Source: a bacterium (lineage in GTDB: Bacteria; SZUA-182; DTGQ01). Taken from it: DNA of 64,000 nt. A program made the translations under genes and the position numbers. Shown here in pieces: positions 17,903 through 27,045 of this stretch. Under the pieces are notes generated by a model. It was not told the DNA's origin, ran no database searches, and saw nothing but the letters and a program-made list of their open reading frames with translations. Location: assembly GCA_040755755.1 (NCBI GenBank), contig JBFLZW010000087.1, forward strand, positions 41,638 to 105,637, written 5' to 3'. The stretch's first letter is position 1; the number at the start of each line of letters is the position of its first letter.

Positions 17903-18029
17903 GTTTCGGAATATATTTTTTTATTGACTACCTTTTCATACCTATTTTAATTGGATTGATCCTGCATAAGGAGTTGGCATCAAAACAAGCCTATATTTAA
18001 TGATGAATCCTGGGGTATTATTCCGAAAC
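17903..18029. repeat. 11-bp inverted repeat in the kinase/UPF0158 intergenic region
   Basis: gtttcggaata (17903-17913) and its exact reverse complement tattccgaaac (18019-18029) lie 105 bases apart in the 440-bp gap between two divergent genes. They could be operator half-sites for a looping regulator or chance. Otherwise the gap is AT-rich and shows only a weak TTGACT-like box near 17923. Confidence 0.35.
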
Positions 18030-18138
18030 TTATTAAGAGGAATGTCGCAAGGATATTTTTTCCTCAATAAGCATATTTTTTGTCTCTCTCTCATTGATCT
18101 CATGGCATATCGGGGAAGGGATAAAGGGGGCTGTGTTT

Positions 18139-18564
18139 ATGAGAAAGGTATGCATTGAGCTTGCTGATTTGATCGAAGCCTTTGAAAATGAGGCTGAAGG
18201 CATTTTTTATTATCTGGATTTATTGAGTGGCGAGATTGTTAAAGTCTCCGAAGACTATTGTGCTGACGAGACGATCTCACAGATTGATTATAATGATCCT
18301 GACCGTTTTTTAAAAATTGATCCTCTGTCATCGGATGAGCTGCACAAGGTACGGGAAGATTTTCTGGAATCAGTTGAAGATGAACGTATTCGGGACAAAC
18401 TGGAGGTCGCCCTCATGCACAGGGGACCAATCAGGAAGTTTTCCGAGGTTATCGAGAATTATCCGGAGTACCACCAAAAGTGGAATCAGTTTCAAAAACA
18501 GCAGATGAAAGCTTACGCTCAGAAATGGGCAAGCACTCTCGATTTAGCTGTTGAGTTTATCTGA
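18139..18564 (+). CDS. UPF0158 family protein
   Basis: This 141-residue acidic protein is typical of the uncharacterised UPF0158 family: an N-terminal segment with FYYLDLLSGEIVKVSED, a middle stretch rich in Asp and Glu, and a C-terminal helix ending WASTLDLAVEFI. ATG 18139 is chosen over 18094 because AAAGGGGG lies about 9 bases upstream and the family starts near this point. No function is known. Confidence 0.75.
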   Translation: MRKVCIELADLIEAFENEAEGIFYYLDLLSGEIVKVSEDYCADETISQIDYNDPDRFLKIDPLSSDELHKVREDFLESVEDERIRDKLEVALMHRGPIRKFSEVIENYPEYHQKWNQFQKQQMKAYAQKWASTLDLAVEFI

Positions 18565-18712
18565 TCAGAAGCACAAAAATGGCTTCCCCGAAAATTACTG
18601 GCTTGTTTAAACTGCCGGCCAATGGCTGCTCATCCGGGTATTGCCATTTAGTTTGAATTCGAGTACCATAGTATGGTTTGAGAGAACCGGGCGACCTGCA
18701 AAGTCGCCGAAT

Positions 18713-18760
18713 ACTGATCACTGACCACTGATCACTGAATGCTGATCACTGGCCACTTGA
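18713..18760. repeat. GATCACTGACCACTGATCACTG-type repeat
   Basis: A 48-base tract of overlapping actgatcactg and tggccact units lies just upstream of the FmdB-like gene. Similar tracts occur at 21390-21448, 30904-30935 and 56085-56106, always between genes. Confidence 0.65.
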
Positions 18761-18780
18761 AGACAAGAGAGGAAAGACCA

Positions 18781-19017
18781 ATGCCGATCTATGAATACCA
18801 GTGTCTGGATTGTCACCAGGACTTTGAAAAGCTCGTCACGTTCGGCCACAAGGAGGCGGTTGCCTGTCCCCATTGTCATGGGTATCATGTGGACAAACAA
18901 CTGTCAACCTTTGGCGCGAAAATTTCCAGGGGAAAGAATTCCCTTGCCGAGGGGAAATTTTCTTCCTCGGCTGGTTGCGGCTCCTGCACCAGCAAAAATT
19001 GCAGTACCTGCAGATAG
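18781..19017 (+). CDS. FmdB-type putative regulatory zinc-ribbon protein
   Basis: This 78-residue protein starts MPIYEYQCLDCHQDFEKLV and continues with CPHCHG, the single zinc ribbon of the FmdB family. The C-terminal tail is Ser/Gly/Cys-rich (GCGSCTSKNCSTCR). ATG 18781 follows AGAGGA and is the conserved family start; the frame opens earlier, at 18739. The role is unknown, possibly in regulation or metal handling. It converges on the DksA-like gene. Confidence 0.85.
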   Translation: MPIYEYQCLDCHQDFEKLVTFGHKEAVACPHCHGYHVDKQLSTFGAKISRGKNSLAEGKFSSSAGCGSCTSKNCSTCR

Positions 19018-19074
19018 AGCTTTTCCCGTAAAAACAGGCAGCGATTCTTCAGTGGACAAAATTAGGAGGGATGG

Positions 19075-19437
19075 TCAGAGAAATTTTTCCTGCTTTTCCT
19101 GGAGCTCCTTACAGTGTACACACAAGGTGACGAACGGCCGGGCTACGAGACGTTTTAATCCTATCTCTTCTCCGCAGTTGTCACAGATTCCGAATGTTCC
19201 ATCTTCAATGCGCTCCAGAGCATGGTCGATTTTAACCAGGAGCTTTCTCTCCCTGTCTCTCATCCTCAGCATAAAATTCCTGTCCGATTCAAATGAAGAT
19301 TGATCGGCAAAATCCGGCAAATCTTCAGGATTCTGCTGTAAACCATTTTCAATGGTTTTATCTCCGGCGGTAAGGATTCGAGTCCGTTCCTTCAGTAACT
19401 CTTTTTTGATAGTCGCCAGATCCTCTGCACTGATCAT
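19075..19437 (-). CDS. DksA/TraR family C4 zinc-finger protein
   Basis: This 120-residue protein has a coiled-coil N-terminus and a C-terminal C4 zinc finger CDNCGEEI...CVHCKELQE (about 85-110), preceded by ALERIEDGTFGIC, as in DksA/TraR proteins. They bind the RNA polymerase secondary channel and tune stable-RNA promoters with ppGpp. A strong AGGAGG lies about 10 bases before ATG 19437. The gene follows accC by 27 bases in the same orientation, so it may be read from the acc transcript. Confidence 0.88.
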   Translation of the reverse strand: MISAEDLATIKKELLKERTRILTAGDKTIENGLQQNPEDLPDFADQSSFESDRNFMLRMRDRERKLLVKIDHALERIEDGTFGICDNCGEEIGLKRLVARPFVTLCVHCKELQEKQEKFL

Positions 19438-19464
19438 CTCTCTAATTCCTCCTGCTTATTGACA

Positions 19465-20805
19465 TTAACCAACATCCAATCGATGCAAAATTTCGGTATT
19501 GATATTTCCATCAATAAAATCCTTATTCTTCAACATCTCGATATGAAAAGGGATAGTAGTATCAATCCCCTCGATAATAAATTCCTCCAGAGCACGATGC
19601 ATTCTGCTGATAGCCTCCTGCCGGTTACTGCCGTGAGCGATGAGCTTGGCGATAAGAGAATCATAGTAGGGAGTAATCCTGCAATTGAGATACGCTGCCG
19701 TATCCACTCTCACCCCAGGCCCTCCCGGTAAATGAAAACTGCTGATCGTACCGGGGCAGGGGGTAAATGATTTGGGATTTTCAGCATTGATCCGGCATTC
19801 GATAGCATGACCCCGTATCAGGATATCGTCCTGGGAAAAGGATAACCGCTCACCGGCAGCCACCTTGATCTGCTCCTTGATAAGGTCGATTCCGGTAACC
19901 AGCTCAGTGACCGGGTGTTCGACCTGTATCCTGGTATTCATCTCCATAAAATAGAAGTTGCCATTTTTATCGAGAAGAAATTCGATCGTGCCGGTACTGT
20001 AATAGTTAACCGCCCTGGCAGCTTTGATGGCAGCTTCACCCATTTTCTCCCGCAGTTTGGGAGTCAGGCCGGTCGAAGGGGATTCTTCGATCAATTTTTG
20101 GTACCGCCGCTGAGTGGAGCAGTCTCTTTCTCCGAGGTGAATAATGTTACCGTAGTGATCACCGAGAATCTGAAATTCGATATGCCTGGGCTGTTCGACG
20201 AGCTTTTCTATATAGAGTCTGGGATTGTCGAAGGAGCTGATGGCCTCAGCCTGGGCAGTCATAAAGGCGTTCAGGAAACTGGCATCGGTATGGACTACCC
20301 GCATCCCTTTTCCTCCTCCTCCTCCAGCCGCTTTGATGATAACCGGAAACCCGATTCCATGTGCGATTTCAGAGGCCTCTCGATCATTATCCACCGCATT
20401 CCCGCTGCCGGGAATGACGGGAATTCCGGCAGATTCCATAATCTCCCTGGCCCGTGCCTTGTCTCCCATCTGCTTGATACTCTCAAGGCTGGGACCGATA
20501 AACTTGATTTTGCAGGTTTCACAGATTTCCACAAAACGATGATTTTCGGATAAGAAACCATATCCCGGATGAATGGCTTCAGCATCAGTAATTTCGGCGG
20601 CACTGATAATAGACGGAATATTCAAGTAACTCTTATATGCTTCCGGAGGGCCGATGCAGATAGCTTCGTCAGCGAATCGAACATGCAGAGAGTTAATGTC
20701 ACTTTCGGAATAGACAGCTACGGTTTTAATACCGAGCTCTTTGCATGCCCGGATAACCCTCAGTGCAATCTCTCCCCGGTTAGCAATTAATATTTTTGAA
20801 AACAT
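19465..20805 (-). CDS. accC: Acetyl-CoA carboxylase, biotin carboxylase subunit
   Basis: This 446-residue enzyme has the usual length and layout: biotin carboxylase N-domain ([20 protein letters not shown]), ATP-grasp core with the glycine-rich loop [12 protein letters not shown] (about 158-169), catalytic [14 protein letters not shown] (about 287-300) and a C-terminal domain. It carboxylates the biotin on AccB with bicarbonate and ATP, the first step of fatty acid synthesis. accB is directly upstream in the same operon. Confidence 0.95.
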   Translation of the reverse strand: MFSKILIANRGEIALRVIRACKELGIKTVAVYSESDINSLHVRFADEAICIGPPEAYKSYLNIPSIISAAEITDAEAIHPGYGFLSENHRFVEICETCKIKFIGPSLESIKQMGDKARAREIMESAGIPVIPGSGNAVDNDREASEIAHGIGFPVIIKAAGGGGGKGMRVVHTDASFLNAFMTAQAEAISSFDNPRLYIEKLVEQPRHIEFQILGDHYGNIIHLGERDCSTQRRYQKLIEESPSTGLTPKLREKMGEAAIKAARAVNYYSTGTIEFLLDKNGNFYFMEMNTRIQVEHPVTELVTGIDLIKEQIKVAAGERLSFSQDDILIRGHAIECRINAENPKSFTPCPGTISSFHLPGGPGVRVDTAAYLNCRITPYYDSLIAKLIAHGSNRQEAISRMHRALEEFIIEGIDTTIPFHIEMLKNKDFIDGNINTEILHRLDVG

Positions 20806-20830
20806 AGATGCTCAGTCCTCATCAGGGGAA

Positions 20831-21265
20831 TCAGCTCTTTTCAATCAGAAAGAGCGGCTCTCCGTATTCAACCGGTTGGGCATTTTCAACAAATATGGAA
20901 ACAACCTTCCCTTCTGCCTCGGCTTCAACCTCATTCATCAGCTTCATGGCCTCAACGATACATAAGACCTGCCCTTTTTTAACCACATCTCCCACCTCGA
21001 TAAAAGGGGGAGCGTTAGGCGACGGGGCCCGGTAAAAGGTTCCAACCAGCGGAGATCGGGTAATGAAACAATTATCATTTTCCGTGACGATGCTTTTGCA
21101 GGCCATCTTGGTTTGAACTTCCGGTTTCATTTCCGTCTTCGGAACCAAAGGTGATGAAATTCCTTTTCTGGCTTTAATCCGAAGACCGGCCTCCTCTACT
21201 TCGACCTCTATAAAACCGGTTTTTTCAATGAGACTTAATACTTTTTCAATTTTTTGAATGTCCAT
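20831..21265 (-). CDS. accB: Acetyl-CoA carboxylase biotin carboxyl carrier protein
   Basis: This protein has about 144 residues. The N-terminus [14 protein letters not shown] is typical of AccB, a variable linker follows, and the C-terminal biotinyl domain carries EAMKLMNEV with the biotinylated lysine near residue 110. ATG 21265 has AAGAGAG just upstream; a TTG at 21283 is less likely. accC starts 25 bases downstream. Confidence 0.93.
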   Translation of the reverse strand: MDIQKIEKVLSLIEKTGFIEVEVEEAGLRIKARKGISSPLVPKTEMKPEVQTKMACKSIVTENDNCFITRSPLVGTFYRAPSPNAPPFIEVGDVVKKGQVLCIVEAMKLMNEVEAEAEGKVVSIFVENAQPVEYGEPLFLIEKS

Positions 21266-21332
21266 TGTCTCTCTTTTGCTCAAGAGTTTTAAATTAACTT
21301 CCGTTGCTCTCTCTTACTTCACTACTGATAAG

Positions 21333-21448
21333 AATTCAGGAGTCAGGAGTCAGGAGTCAGAATACCTGCTTCGCGCTCCTGGTTTCTTTTCACTGGCCAC
21401 TGATCCTGACCACCGACCACTGGCCACTGGCCACTAACTGCCGACTAC
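21333..21448. repeat. Two adjacent intergenic repeat tracts (aggagtcag and tggccactg types)
   Basis: attcaggagtcaggagtcag at 21333 onward is a three-unit 7-8 base tandem. It is followed at 21390-21448 by overlapping ccactgatc, ccaccgacc and ctggccact units. The second tract runs into the 3' end of the M24 peptidase gene and supplies its last codons. Confidence 0.65.
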
Positions 21449-22525
21449 TACCATTTCTCTTGCAATGGCCGAGCTGAGAATCTGACAGCCCTGCGGAGTC
21501 ACCAGGACCATGTCTTCCAGCCGCAGTCCCAGCCGTCCGGGCAAGTATATTCCCGGCTCTACGGTAAAAACCATGCCCTCCTCCAGCACGGTCTCACTGG
21601 GAGGAGCGATCCGGGGAAGTTCATGAACTTCGATTCCGACGCCGTGGCCAGTGCCGTGTCCGAAGAACTGACCATACCCTGCCTGGTCAATGACCTGGCG
21701 GGCTGCGGCATCGACGTCCCTGGCCGATACTCCGGGCCGGACATGATCAATGGCCGCCTGTTGAGCTGACTTCAAAATGTGGAACAGCTCTTTTGCCTCT
21801 TTTGATTCCTCTCCCAGCCAGAAGGTGCGGGTTACATCGGAATGGTAGCCTTCAAAGGCGGCTCCCAGGTCGATGAGCACCACCTCCTGAGGCCGCAGCT
21901 TCCGGTCAACAGGTGCGGCATGCGGCATGGCTGCCCGCTCTCCTGAAGCGACGATAATGTCAAAAGCGGTCCGCTCCGCTCCACCTCGTTTCATTAAATA
22001 CTCGATTTCCAGACTAACATCTCTTTCGGTAATTTGCAAAAAGTTGCTGAACAGGTCCGGTATCTTTTCGATAACTTTGGCCACAATATCGATCGCCTGC
22101 AGAATGAGCTGAACTTCAGCCTCGTCCTTGCGTATCCTGGCATTTTCAACCATGCCCCGGCAGGGGATGAGCTGACCGGAAATCTTCTCCTGCCAGGTAA
22201 AAAAATTATGGTAAGAAACGAAATCAGATTCGATACCGATCCGGTGCAGGTTGTGGCTGCTGAGCCAGTCGGCAATGGTTTGATATTTATCTTTGAACTG
22301 GATTACCTCGACCGGAAAGGGAAGTTCCCTCTCCTGAGCCTCCAGGAGATAGCGGGAATCGACAAACAAAGCGCTTTGTCCGGGAGTCAGAACAAATTCC
22401 GCATCACTCATGAGGAGACCGCTCAGGTATCTCAGGTTACTGGGATTGCTGAGCAGAAGAGCATCAATGTTCTTTTCTGCAAACTGAGCTATGACTTTCC
22501 GATATTTCGATACATAGTCAATCAT
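21434..22525 (-). CDS. M24 family aminopeptidase (Xaa-Pro aminopeptidase type)
   Basis: This 363-residue protein has a creatinase-like N-domain (about 1-125) and a pita-bread catalytic domain. Metal ligands are visible in [19 protein letters not shown] (two Asp), [16 protein letters not shown] (His), and [10 protein letters not shown] with a later Glu near the C-terminus. It removes N-terminal residues before proline. It lies 22 bases after the TPR gene and upstream of accB in the same orientation. Confidence 0.9.
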   Translation of the reverse strand: MIDYVSKYRKVIAQFAEKNIDALLLSNPSNLRYLSGLLMSDAEFVLTPGQSALFVDSRYLLEAQERELPFPVEVIQFKDKYQTIADWLSSHNLHRIGIESDFVSYHNFFTWQEKISGQLIPCRGMVENARIRKDEAEVQLILQAIDIVAKVIEKIPDLFSNFLQITERDVSLEIEYLMKRGGAERTAFDIIVASGERAAMPHAAPVDRKLRPQEVVLIDLGAAFEGYHSDVTRTFWLGEESKEAKELFHILKSAQQAAIDHVRPGVSARDVDAAARQVIDQAGYGQFFGHGTGHGVGIEVHELPRIAPPSETVLEEGMVFTVEPGIYLPGRLGLRLEDMVLVTPQGCQILSSAIAREMVVVGS

Positions 22526-22547
22526 GGGATAGTGCTTTCCTGAGAAA

Positions 22548-23339
22548 TCAGTTGGTAGTGAATTCTTCGATATTTTTCAGCCAGGTTTCAAGCTGCTGTA
22601 CGATCCTCCCGTTCCTTTCCTGGGGATTTTCAGCTTTCTGCAATGGGGCTTGTGTTCCGGTTTCTCCCTGAATGGAACGGATACGCTCTCTCCATTCCTC
22701 GCGGTCCGGCTGCCCGGTCAGCAACTTTTGGTAAATTTCAATGGCTTTTTCCCGAAATCCCTGAGACAGATACAGCTCCGCAATCGCCGGGGTAATGATT
22801 TCCTTCTCCTCCAGGGAAGGAATGAGGTTTTTCCCCTCGCTCGATAGGGGCTTCTCCTTCGCCCCCCTGCTCTGAAATCTTGATATTTCCTCCATGATGC
22901 TCAAGCATTCCTGATCATGAGGAATGACAAACAACACCAGCCGACAGTATCGGGCAGCCTTCTCAAACTCTCTCCGGCTAAAATAAATTAAGGCCATTAA
23001 CCTGTGGAGGAGGAGGTTTTCCGGGACATGGTCAACCGCCATTTCCAGTTCCGCAAGGGCCTGATCAAAGTCTCCCTTCTCAAGAAGAGCCCGCCCCAGA
23101 GCTACACGGGCAGCCCAGTATTGCGGATAGAGCGATAGACCCTGACGCAGCACTTCTATGCACTTATCGAGATTATTATTATTCCTGTAGGCATTCGCCA
23201 ATGGCAAAAAATATCTCACATAAGGATAATGGTGAATTTTTCGCTTCAGTGATTTCAAGTCGTTACTTTTCACTGTATTAAACCCTATAGCCCCCACAGT
23301 AGTCCGCCCGGCCAAAGTTGCGCGGTCTTTGACCAGCAT
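22548..23339 (-). CDS. TPR-repeat protein
   Basis: This 263-residue protein contains several tetratricopeptide units, for example YFLPLANAYRNNNNLDKCIE, then AARVALGRALLEKGDFDQAL and LHRLMALIYFSRREFEKAAR, plus a last one near residue 190 (AELYLSQGFREKAIEIYQ). No signal peptide is evident. TPRs mediate protein contacts; the partner is unknown. It is the first gene of the TPR-M24-accB-accC-dksA string. Confidence 0.8.
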   Translation of the reverse strand: MLVKDRATLAGRTTVGAIGFNTVKSNDLKSLKRKIHHYPYVRYFLPLANAYRNNNNLDKCIEVLRQGLSLYPQYWAARVALGRALLEKGDFDQALAELEMAVDHVPENLLLHRLMALIYFSRREFEKAARYCRLVLFVIPHDQECLSIMEEISRFQSRGAKEKPLSSEGKNLIPSLEEKEIITPAIAELYLSQGFREKAIEIYQKLLTGQPDREEWRERIRSIQGETGTQAPLQKAENPQERNGRIVQQLETWLKNIEEFTTN

Positions 23340-23783
23340 CGGTTTGATGTTATTGATCTTCTATGGCTTTAGAAATATAACATTACCTTCCATCTCTGTC
23401 AAGGATATATGATGTCTGTCCACGCAAGAATAGGGATTGTTATGATAACACGCTCTGAACGGTTGGTTATTTATGAACGGCAAGGATGGTTACGAAAGGG
23501 CAGGATTCAGGTATTTTCTATTGATTTTTCCAAAAGAGGATGGAGCCACATGCCCGATAGAGGGGAACAGGTGAGACGGAGTGTTAAAAAAACCGCCTAT
23601 TGGTACCTATACATCGTGTCGCATCTTGAAAATTTTTGGATTGGTAAGACCGTCCGAGTCCCAATAGACAAGTCTATCATAGCCAGGAAAAGTAATACCT
23701 ATGAAGGCGTGTTTATTCTTCAATTATTCAATAGAAAAATAAACCCGCCAAAGAAGATTGGTTAGGGAAAGGGAGGGCAGCCC

Positions 23784-23838
23784 TTGACTTTTTGGTAAGA
23801 TCCTTTAAAATGAGTAATACAAGGATAACAAGTAATAC
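23784..23838 (+). promoter_or_regulatory. Promoter and direct-repeat operator of the AbrB/PIN pair
   Basis: TTGACT (23784-23789), a 16-base spacer and TAAAAT (23806-23811) form a good sigma-70 promoter. Directly after it AGTAATAC occurs twice (23813-23820 and 23831-23838), 18 bases apart. This is a plausible site for autorepression by the AbrB-type antitoxin, as is usual for toxin-antitoxin operons. The role is inferred from position. Confidence 0.55.
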
Positions 23839-23861
23839 TAAATATCAAAGGTATGTTTAAA

Positions 23862-24113
23862 ATGTTGACCAAAACTTCAATAACCAAAAAAGGACAGGTA
23901 ACCATCCCTAAAAATATAAGGGAATTTTTGGGAGTAAAGGCTAAGAGCCAAGTAGAATTTAAGATCGAGAAAGGGAAAGTGACTATTCAGCCCGCTACTT
24001 CCTTAGAGGCAAATTTTGGCAAAGTAAGACCCCAAAAAAAACCTGAAGATTTTTCCAAGATAAGGAAATCTTTTGAAAAAACAGTGGCTGAGGAAGCAGC
24101 GAGAGAAGATTAA
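23862..24113 (+). CDS. AbrB/MazE-type antitoxin
   Basis: This 83-residue protein starts with a swapped-hairpin DNA-binding domain, TSITKKGQVTIPKNIREFLG (about 4-23), the hallmark of SpoVT/AbrB antitoxins. A charged C-terminal tail (about 50-83) should bind and block the PIN toxin. ATG 23862 fits the AAAGG Shine-Dalgarno better than ATG 23853. The toxin gene starts 5 bases after its stop. Confidence 0.88.
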   Translation: MLTKTSITKKGQVTIPKNIREFLGVKAKSQVEFKIEKGKVTIQPATSLEANFGKVRPQKKPEDFSKIRKSFEKTVAEEAARED

Positions 24114-24118
24114 CTTAT

Positions 24119-24523
24119 ATGCGGTTTATAGACACAAATCTGTTTTTACGGTACTTTACCCGGGACGATGAGGACAAAGCCCAAAAGGTCTTAAACCTTT
24201 TAAAAAGGGTAGAGAAAAACGGAGAGAAGATAATCACCTCTTCTTTGGTTATATTTGAGGTGATTTTTACCCTGGAGAGTTTTTACAAGATTCCAAGGGA
24301 AGAAATAAAAGAGCTTATGACTCCTATTCTTGGCTTGAGAGGACTTAAGCTTTCAGATAAGGAAATATACCGCCAGGCTCTCGATATTTACACCCAAAAG
24401 AAAGTCTCTTTTGCTGATGCCTTCAATGCCGCATTTGCCATGAGGAAGGGGATCAAAGAAATTTATAGCTATGACAAAGACTTTGACAAACTGGAAGGCA
24501 TAGCAAGAACAATCCCCTCCTGA
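24119..24523 (+). CDS. vapC: PIN-domain toxin (VapC-like RNase)
   Basis: This 134-residue PIN protein shows acidic active-site residues in order: Asp in MRFIDTNLFLR (residue 5), Glu in VIFEVIFTLE (about 44), Asp in VSFADAFNAA (about 101) and Asp in YSYDKDFD near the end. VapC toxins cleave tRNA or rRNA when freed from the antitoxin. It is paired with the AbrB-type gene upstream and stops 6 bases before the neighbouring transposase stop. Confidence 0.88.
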   Translation: MRFIDTNLFLRYFTRDDEDKAQKVLNLLKRVEKNGEKIITSSLVIFEVIFTLESFYKIPREEIKELMTPILGLRGLKLSDKEIYRQALDIYTQKKVSFADAFNAAFAMRKGIKEIYSYDKDFDKLEGIARTIPS

Positions 24524-24528
24524 TGTTC

Positions 24529-25413
24529 TTACTTATTTACTGCCTCCTGTCTTTTACTCCTCATCTCTTCCATTCTCTTGGTCATCCACTCTAAAGGCGA
24601 AAGCAAACTCATTGAATAAGGGAAATCGGGGTCTTGTGCTGCCTCTGTCACTAAAAGAGCCTTTTCTGCCAAGGAATTACGATTTTGGCTTTTATCAGCA
24701 AAAGCAAACCCGGCAAAGAATGAGCAGCTTACAAAAGCATAAGTCAAAGCAAGGACTAACATCAATTTAAATGGCTTTCTCATTCTTATCACCATTTCGT
24801 CGATGTAGGCTTTGTCTGCATAGACTTCTCCCTCTCTTACCAGGTGTGAAATGAGACCGAAAACAATCAGGTCATGCTCACTCGCTGAAGTGAGGCCGAT
24901 ATATTCAGGCAGAGGAAGGGTTCCTTGTCGCTTGAGGCCCAAGATATGGACTTTGACGCCGTAATAGTAGATACCCTTAGAAGCACAATATCCTTTATTG
25001 GCCAGTTGGTTAGCAACCTTAGCCTTGGCACTTCTTTTGGCATTAGCTAAGATTATGGGCATAGAGTCGATGAGTCGAATCTGTTGGATGAGGTCAGATC
25101 CGGAAAAGTCATTGAGAATGAGTTCAATGAGCATGGGAAATAAGCTGTCAAACCGATTAAGACGTTGGACAAAGGCCACATAGGAAGGCAAATGGGGAAA
25201 CCATTCCCGCAAATGGCTGCTGGCATAGTTGTAGATGTCTTTAAGCTCAAAACGCTTTTTCATAACACCATAGAGAAAAATGGTGAGCAGTTCTTCATCG
25301 CTAAATTTAGGATCATGGTTGTTACTCATCCTTTGGCAAAAAGGCCAAAGCCGGGTTTTATACTGTTCACCGATATATACAAAAACAGTGACTAATAGGG
25401 TTTGCCAGTCCAT
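24529..25413 (-). CDS. IS982-like transposase fused to an exported-protein tail
   Basis: The frame has 294 residues. Residues 1-210 look like an IS982-type DDE transposase: LIDSMPIILANAKRS (first Asp) and VYADKAYIDEMV (second Asp). From about residue 211 the sequence changes character. MRKPFKLMLVLALTYAF is a perfect signal-peptide start, followed by a polar tail ending MRSKRQEAVNK. The third catalytic residue expected in IS982 is not visible. I read it as a transposase whose 3' part was replaced by, or inserted into, a small secreted-protein gene (ATG 24783). The transposase is probably inactive. Confidence 0.6.
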   Translation of the reverse strand: MDWQTLLVTVFVYIGEQYKTRLWPFCQRMSNNHDPKFSDEELLTIFLYGVMKKRFELKDIYNYASSHLREWFPHLPSYVAFVQRLNRFDSLFPMLIELILNDFSGSDLIQQIRLIDSMPIILANAKRSAKAKVANQLANKGYCASKGIYYYGVKVHILGLKRQGTLPLPEYIGLTSASEHDLIVFGLISHLVREGEVYADKAYIDEMVIRMRKPFKLMLVLALTYAFVSCSFFAGFAFADKSQNRNSLAEKALLVTEAAQDPDFPYSMSLLSPLEWMTKRMEEMRSKRQEAVNK

Positions 25414-25479
25414 TGTTTCTCCTTTCGATAAGGATGGTAAGTTTAAGAACCTTTCCCCTTATCGGGGGAGAACAATGGA
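25409..25479 (-). promoter_or_regulatory. Hairpin covering the transposase start codon and RBS
   Basis: tccattgtttctcctttcg and following bases (25409-25433) pair with ccttatcgggggagaacaa and following bases (25457-25479). On the transposase mRNA the SD GGAGAAAC and the ATG at 25413 lie inside one arm. Transcripts entering from outside would thus hide the start, a known way for insertion elements to limit transposition. Confidence 0.5.
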
Positions 25480-25553
25480 TTTATTTAACCCTTAATTCGC
25501 ATTATAAGCGGTTTTATAAGCCTAATATATTGATTTTGGGTATACTTTTATTA

Positions 25554-25593
25554 TGGGCCAAAATCTTGTCCTTTTGGCCAAGATTTTGGCCCA
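25554..25593. repeat. 15-bp perfect inverted repeat (hairpin)
   Basis: tgggccaaaatcttg (25554-25568) and caagattttggccca (25579-25593) form a perfect stem with a 10-base loop, in the gap between the transposase and the unknown gene. No T-run follows, so it is not an obvious terminator. The rest of the gap (25480-25768) shows no credible gene. Confidence 0.6.
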
Positions 25594-25768
25594 TCTTAAC
25601 CGGCGTGTCAGCGGGGCAGACTACGGTGAACGGAGCCCGGAAAAAGACAGGCTCGTCAAAAGCATTTATAACAGGACTACAGCAATCTGGAGGGAAAGAA
25701 AGGCTCCCGGGATGCCCTGCTCAACGGGTTTAAAATGAAGGCGCGGACAATGCTCAATGCTCCCCGGC

Positions 25769-26740
25769 TTATCGGCGAGGGGTATCACAAATGCCTCCTT
25801 CCCCTGTCTTATTAAAAAACAGATCAGAGGGAAGGGTCTCGGAGACGGATTGGGTTGAATCTTCCAGCAGGGAGATGACCTTTTTAATGATGACTTCAAG
25901 GCGGGTTCTCAGGGGTTTGTTCCATTCGGACAGGGCAATTTCCGTTAATATCTGCTCCAATTGCTCTTTGTCCTGCTCAAGACGCAGCAGGCCGATAAAG
26001 GAGGCAACCACAGGAAGTATCTCTTCGAGATGATTGTGTGGTTCGAAGGAGAGTATCTTGCCCAGGCTTCCTATGTGCCGTCCAAACCTTCCGAGTTCCT
26101 GGTCAAAGAGCATCCTTACTTCGGGCCGGGTTTCGATCAGGTAGTAAGCCCGAATAGCAGGCATCAGGTCTTCTTTCAGCAGGAGAAACTCCGATAGAGA
26201 CGAGATCGCCCGCAGATCAGGGATATTCTCCTGAAGGTCTTCATGAATAGCTTGAAATATCTGCCTGAAAAGCTCATGCACCTGGTCAAGATGAACGATC
26301 GACCCGGTTCCGGTCTGCCAGAAATGGTGGAAAAATTTATAGCCCCTGGCTTTGATTTCGGGGGACTGGCGAAGGAGCGGGAAAAGGTAGGCAAGACCTG
26401 CCGAAGGCTGCCGGCAGCCAGCCAGACAGGAACCCGCCTTGGCCGGATAGCCTGCTTTGGTCACTTTCGTCAGGCTGTAGAGCAGGATGGCCATAATCAG
26501 CGCCTGGTCAGGATAATCCTGGATCACACTGACGGCGATGTGGGAGACATCCTTGTCGTCTGAGCTCAGGAATTGAACAACCGTGGCTGCGGAGGAGCCT
26601 TGCAGTCTTTTTCTGGTCCACTCAAGATTACCCTCCCGTGAACGCAGCAGGCTGAAGAACCCCTCCATATAAGGAAAGAGATCGAGGTTTCTTTGACTCC
26701 ATTCCTTTTCCAGATAGTCGGTATCGTAAGTTTTTTTCAT
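25769..26740 (-). CDS. Unknown protein, all-helical
   Basis: This 323-residue soluble protein has no signal peptide. I do not recognise a family. The sequence is leucine-rich and looks like a string of amphipathic helices, as in HEAT/ARM-type or other alpha-solenoid folds (for example VVQFLSSDDKDVSHIAVSVI and LDQVHELFRQIFQAIHEDLQ). A stretch TKAGYPAKAGSCLAGCRQPS at about residues 92-111 is unlike the rest and may be a small insertion. Neighbours (a transposase on one side, the antiporter genes divergent on the other) give no hint. Confidence 0.55.
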   Translation of the reverse strand: MKKTYDTDYLEKEWSQRNLDLFPYMEGFFSLLRSREGNLEWTRKRLQGSSAATVVQFLSSDDKDVSHIAVSVIQDYPDQALIMAILLYSLTKVTKAGYPAKAGSCLAGCRQPSAGLAYLFPLLRQSPEIKARGYKFFHHFWQTGTGSIVHLDQVHELFRQIFQAIHEDLQENIPDLRAISSLSEFLLLKEDLMPAIRAYYLIETRPEVRMLFDQELGRFGRHIGSLGKILSFEPHNHLEEILPVVASFIGLLRLEQDKEQLEQILTEIALSEWNKPLRTRLEVIIKKVISLLEDSTQSVSETLPSDLFFNKTGEGGICDTPRR

Positions 26741-26919
26741 TTACTCCGCCGAGATTAGAAATTGATATTATCAGATTTCGATCACAATTTATCCTAATGC
26801 TGAATGGATGTCAAGATGCAATCCCGAAATCTGCCGATAGAGAATACGAGGGTTTTAGAACGCTTTTTTAGAGAGATAAAAGTGTATTGTAACTTTATCA
26901 AATGTTGTTAAATTAGTAC

Positions 26920-26949
26920 TTGACAGTTGAGAATAAACTATGCCATAAT
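26920..26949 (+). promoter_or_regulatory. Sigma-70 promoter of the antiporter-subunit operon
   Basis: TTGACA (26920-26925), an 18-base spacer and CATAAT (26944-26949) lie about 100 bases before the first gene. The spacer and edges closely match the promoter at 31098-31127 of the ATP synthase operon. Confidence 0.7.
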
Positions 26950-27045
26950 CTAAAAAAATTCTAAAACATCGTTCTAATAATCCTCTCATTAAAATAATTA
27001 AGCATGCTAACCCTCGATGAGGGTAATTTCAAGGAGGACACACCA

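Noticed and set aside
23409-23765. 118-residue plus-strand frame before the toxin-antitoxin pair
   Set aside because: Composition is not convincing, no family is recognised and there is no clear ribosome binding site. It is left as unexplained intergenic sequence.
25553-25738. 61-residue plus-strand frame
   Set aside because: It starts inside a perfect hairpin and shows no protein-like features beyond being open.
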